A DNA stretch of 64,000 nucleotides. Source: Chloracidobacterium thermophilum B (GTDB taxonomy: Bacteria; Acidobacteriota; Blastocatellia; Chloracidobacteriales; Chloracidobacteriaceae). Positions 61,896-64,000 of the stretch are shown in pieces. The notes under the pieces were generated by a model. That model was not told the origin of the DNA, made no database searches, and was given only the letters and a program-made list of their open reading frames with translations. The first letter of the stretch is position 1; each line of letters begins with the position of its first letter. The position numbers and the translations under genes are program-made. The stretch covers positions 124,001 to 188,000 of the forward strand of contig NC_016025.1 of NCBI RefSeq assembly GCF_000226295.1. The letters run 5' to 3'.

Positions 61896-64000
61896 ATGAC
61901 GCGGTTCCTGACCAGCATTGAACACTGGGACAAGCAAGCTGATGTGCTGGCCAGAGCTTTTTTGCGGCTGATTGGCAAGGCGCGTCCCGGCAAGGTGGCC
62001 TTTGTACGGGATGCCCCACCGGATGTCATCCGCCGGCTGGCTTGCGACCTCCGCTTTCAGCAAATTCTGAAAGCACAGCACTGGCAGGTTTACGGGGTTG
62101 CTGACCGGGAAGACAAGTACGACAACACCATTACTTCTGACCAGGCTGTAGCACTGCGGGAAAAGAAAGGTCCGGCACTGTTGCTGCTTGTTGACCGTCA
62201 GAAAGCCGGCCCTGGTATGGACGGGGTCTATAGTGCATGCCTAGAAATCAAGGAAGAAAAACTCTTTGAGCGGGCCTGTGATGAGGCTGTACAGAGTGTC
62301 GAATCAACCACCTACCGAAAATGGCTGCGCCGTCTGCTCAAAGAGACAAGCCAGCGGCAGCAACATCGCTCACCTTGGTTTCGGTTTGACTTTCTGGCGC
62401 GAAGCGCCGAGGACCCTCATGCCTGGGGCAAGTCCTTATGGTTGCTTGGGCTATGGCCCGTGGTTGGCTTTCCTATCCACAGCAAAACAGACGAGCAGAG
62501 AGCACTAGCGTGCCTAGAGGAGTCAGCCCGGCTAGTTGCTGAGGTGCTTGATGTAAGAGACCCGCTTCTGTCGATTGCAGAACGTTTGGCGCGGGCCCAG
62601 GTGCGGACAAAAACCGAAGCCGACGCTCTGGCGCTCCAACAATTCCTGGAAACCAAACGGCACGAAACGACGGAAGAGCTGCTCAGGGCGTTGTCCGAAC
62701 ATCCACACTTCTGGTTGGGCGCAATCGAACTTGCCTCAGCTGCGACCAGCCTGAGTGCAATTGAACTTAGTCCCTGGCGCACCAAGCACGGCACTGCTCC
62801 CTTCAAATGGTCGGGACTCGTTGCGGACGAACAGGAAAAAGACCCCGTGTGGGTCATCAGCCCGGATGATGATGACGGACAGCTTCAGGTCAAATGGAAA
62901 ACCATGCCGCCAGACCTGCCGGAAGGCAGCGTGCAGTATCAACTGTCCATCGTGGCCGAAGACGGCCAGGTGCTGGCCGAAAAACATGTTTCGCATCGCG
63001 GCAAAAAGGAAGAAGCTGCTACCTTTACCCCAGATGAGTTGACAGACGATACCGGGCAGCTCTACGTCCGGGCGCGGGTACGCCTCACGGCTGAAGACGG
63101 TCAGGTACGGATTGAACAGGAAACCGAGCCGTTCATCATCCGTTATGGCGATCTTCCGCCCGATGCGACAAGTGCACGGTCATTTCCCCGGGTGCGGACG
63201 CTCAGTGAGGGCCTGGTGCAACTGGATGAACTAGAACAGGCCACCGCCGCCTGTACCTCCCCGGAAATGGCATTTGTGGGTGGGTATGTGACTTTGTCTG
63301 TCCGCCAGGGACGTGGGTTTCGTCTTGACCATCCAAGGTTGTTTGCCGAAATCGCCCCACGCTGGAAGGGAGACATCGTACGGTGGCGGCTCAAAGTCCG
63401 CACTTCAGGGCGCTGGCAGGCTGCCGACCTGTGTCCTGTACCCGTGCTGCCCGGTGAGGAAATATCGGTTGGTCTCTGGCAGCGCACGCAGGCAGCCACC
63501 GAAGCCCTGTCCGAGCTATGCCGCCGGGTCAGCATGAGTGGCCTGTGTTATGTCGTCGGCACGCCCCAGGCAAAGCTGATCGAAGATTACCTTGACGCCT
63601 GGTGCGAACTGATGGCGGTTGGCCGCCCGGAGTTGGCGCTGGTAGGGACGGTTGAAGTCCGTGACGGACAGGACAACGTCCGTGGGCTGATCGTGTTGCC
63701 CACCCATCCGCTGCGGCTGGCCTGGCAGGCCGCCTACGATGACCTGCTGTTTGAGCTGCGTTTCAGGCAGGGTGCAACGCTCAAAGGACGTAAGCACGAC
63801 CTGAGTTATCTGAGTGGCGCCTGGTTTCCGGGTTGGTTGCCGGGTGTGGACGGCGTGCGCGCCTTCGTCTTTGCCGATACCCTGGGTTTTCAGGCCGTGG
63901 CCATGACGCCCGAAGCCGACCCCGAACCGAAGGCAACGGTGGCGCTGCTGGCGCAGGTGCTGGACAACGGTGAAAAAGAAGGCCTGGAATCCCTGTATGA
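61896..64000 (+). CDS. Unidentified large protein, N-terminal part, possibly an ATPase of a defence system
   Basis: It opens at 61896 with a strong GGAGGAGAT site and stays open for 701 codons to the window edge. The N-terminal 250 residues are helical (LTSIEHWDKQADVLARAFLR, EKKGPALLLLVDRQKAGPGM). A beta-sandwich-like middle region follows (VQYQLSIVAEDGQVLAEKHV, LYVRARVRLTAEDGQVRIEQ). Then comes VRGLIVLPTHPLRLAWQAAY, a motif I associate, with low confidence, with very large restriction/defence proteins of the DptH/HerA kind whose ATPase domain is C-terminal and would lie outside the window. No Walker motif is visible yet. Confidence 0.4.
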   Translation, partial: MTRFLTSIEHWDKQADVLARAFLRLIGKARPGKVAFVRDAPPDVIRRLACDLRFQQILKAQHWQVYGVADREDKYDNTITSDQAVALREKKGPALLLLVDRQKAGPGMDGVYSACLEIKEEKLFERACDEAVQSVESTTYRKWLRRLLKETSQRQQHRSPWFRFDFLARSAEDPHAWGKSLWLLGLWPVVGFPIHSKTDEQRALACLEESARLVAEVLDVRDPLLSIAERLARAQVRTKTEADALALQQFLETKRHETTEELLRALSEHPHFWLGAIELASAATSLSAIELSPWRTKHGTAPFKWSGLVADEQEKDPVWVISPDDDDGQLQVKWKTMPPDLPEGSVQYQLSIVAEDGQVLAEKHVSHRGKKEEAATFTPDELTDDTGQLYVRARVRLTAEDGQVRIEQETEPFIIRYGDLPPDATSARSFPRVRTLSEGLVQLDELEQATAACTSPEMAFVGGYVTLSVRQGRGFRLDHPRLFAEIAPRWKGDIVRWRLKVRTSGRWQAADLCPVPVLPGEEISVGLWQRTQAATEALSELCRRVSMSGLCYVVGTPQAKLIEDYLDAWCELMAVGRPELALVGTVEVRDGQDNVRGLIVLPTHPLRLAWQAAYDDLLFELRFRQGATLKGRKHDLSYLSGAWFPGWLPGVDGVRAFVFADTLGFQAVAMTPEADPEPKATVALLAQVLDNGEKEGLESLY

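Noticed and set aside
1-64000. tRNA, rRNA or riboswitch genes
   Set aside because: None was recognised by eye; in particular no B12 riboswitch was seen upstream of metH or bchE. A covariance-model search would be decisive.

Overview
The window is high-GC bacterial DNA, and the best taxonomic guess is a Chloracidobacterium-like phototrophic Acidobacteriota. The pointer is a BchE-type cobalamin/radical-SAM cyclase for bacteriochlorophyll synthesis (48831-50486) overlapping hemN, in an aerobic-heterotroph gene background (B12-dependent MetH, SiaBCD signalling, beta-oxidation enzymes). This is inference from protein content; no rRNA or tRNA gene was seen.

Layout. 1-11035 is housekeeping: an M61 peptidase fragment, a CbbQ-like ATPase, aldehyde dehydrogenase, fatty-acid type SDR and enoyl-CoA hydratase genes, a frameshifted TylF-like methyltransferase, and a minus-strand unit symporter - two small proteins - galT. 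11023-13724 is an insertion island bracketed by a direct repeat. It holds a toxin-antitoxin pair whose MazF/PemK-like toxin is split by an IS200/IS605-family element, and the element's tnpB is itself frameshifted and interrupted by a heptanucleotide repeat array. 13802-34131 is core: an SDR lacking the catalytic Tyr, proB, dienelactone hydrolase, a propionyl-CoA-synthase-like reductase, a siaC-siaD-siaB-histidine kinase signalling cluster, an M50 protease, scpA-scpB, a thioesterase, rluB, pfk, pyrD and convergent metH.

34367-47519 is a rapidly evolving accessory region. Five paralogous secreted kinesin-light-chain-type TPR genes (one broken) are separated by recurring modules made of heptamer arrays, a short tail and decayed pieces of hemN, with three Phd/PIN toxin-antitoxin cassettes in the spacers. 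The intact hemN stands at the right edge, and its stop codon lies inside a heptamer array. The simplest reading is repeated duplication of a hemN-heptamer-TPR segment, followed by hemN decay and 126-bp TPR unit expansion.

47516-50486 is hemN-bchE (tetrapyrrole/bacteriochlorophyll). 50996-58837 is a tightly overlapping type I-G (formerly I-U) CRISPR-Cas effector operon cas3-csx17-csb1-csb2, with no adaptation genes or array in the window. Each of the four genes carries a short in-frame tandem duplication. 59255-64000 continues as a probable defence region: an antitoxin gene with a frameshifted RelE/ParE-like toxin, then two large unidentified genes, the second running off the window.

Recurrent themes are short tandem duplications of 15-24 bp, heptamer arrays that behave as insertable units, and many single-base frameshifts. 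Several frameshifts lie in or beside short homopolymers, so sequencing error must be excluded before any is called a real lesion.
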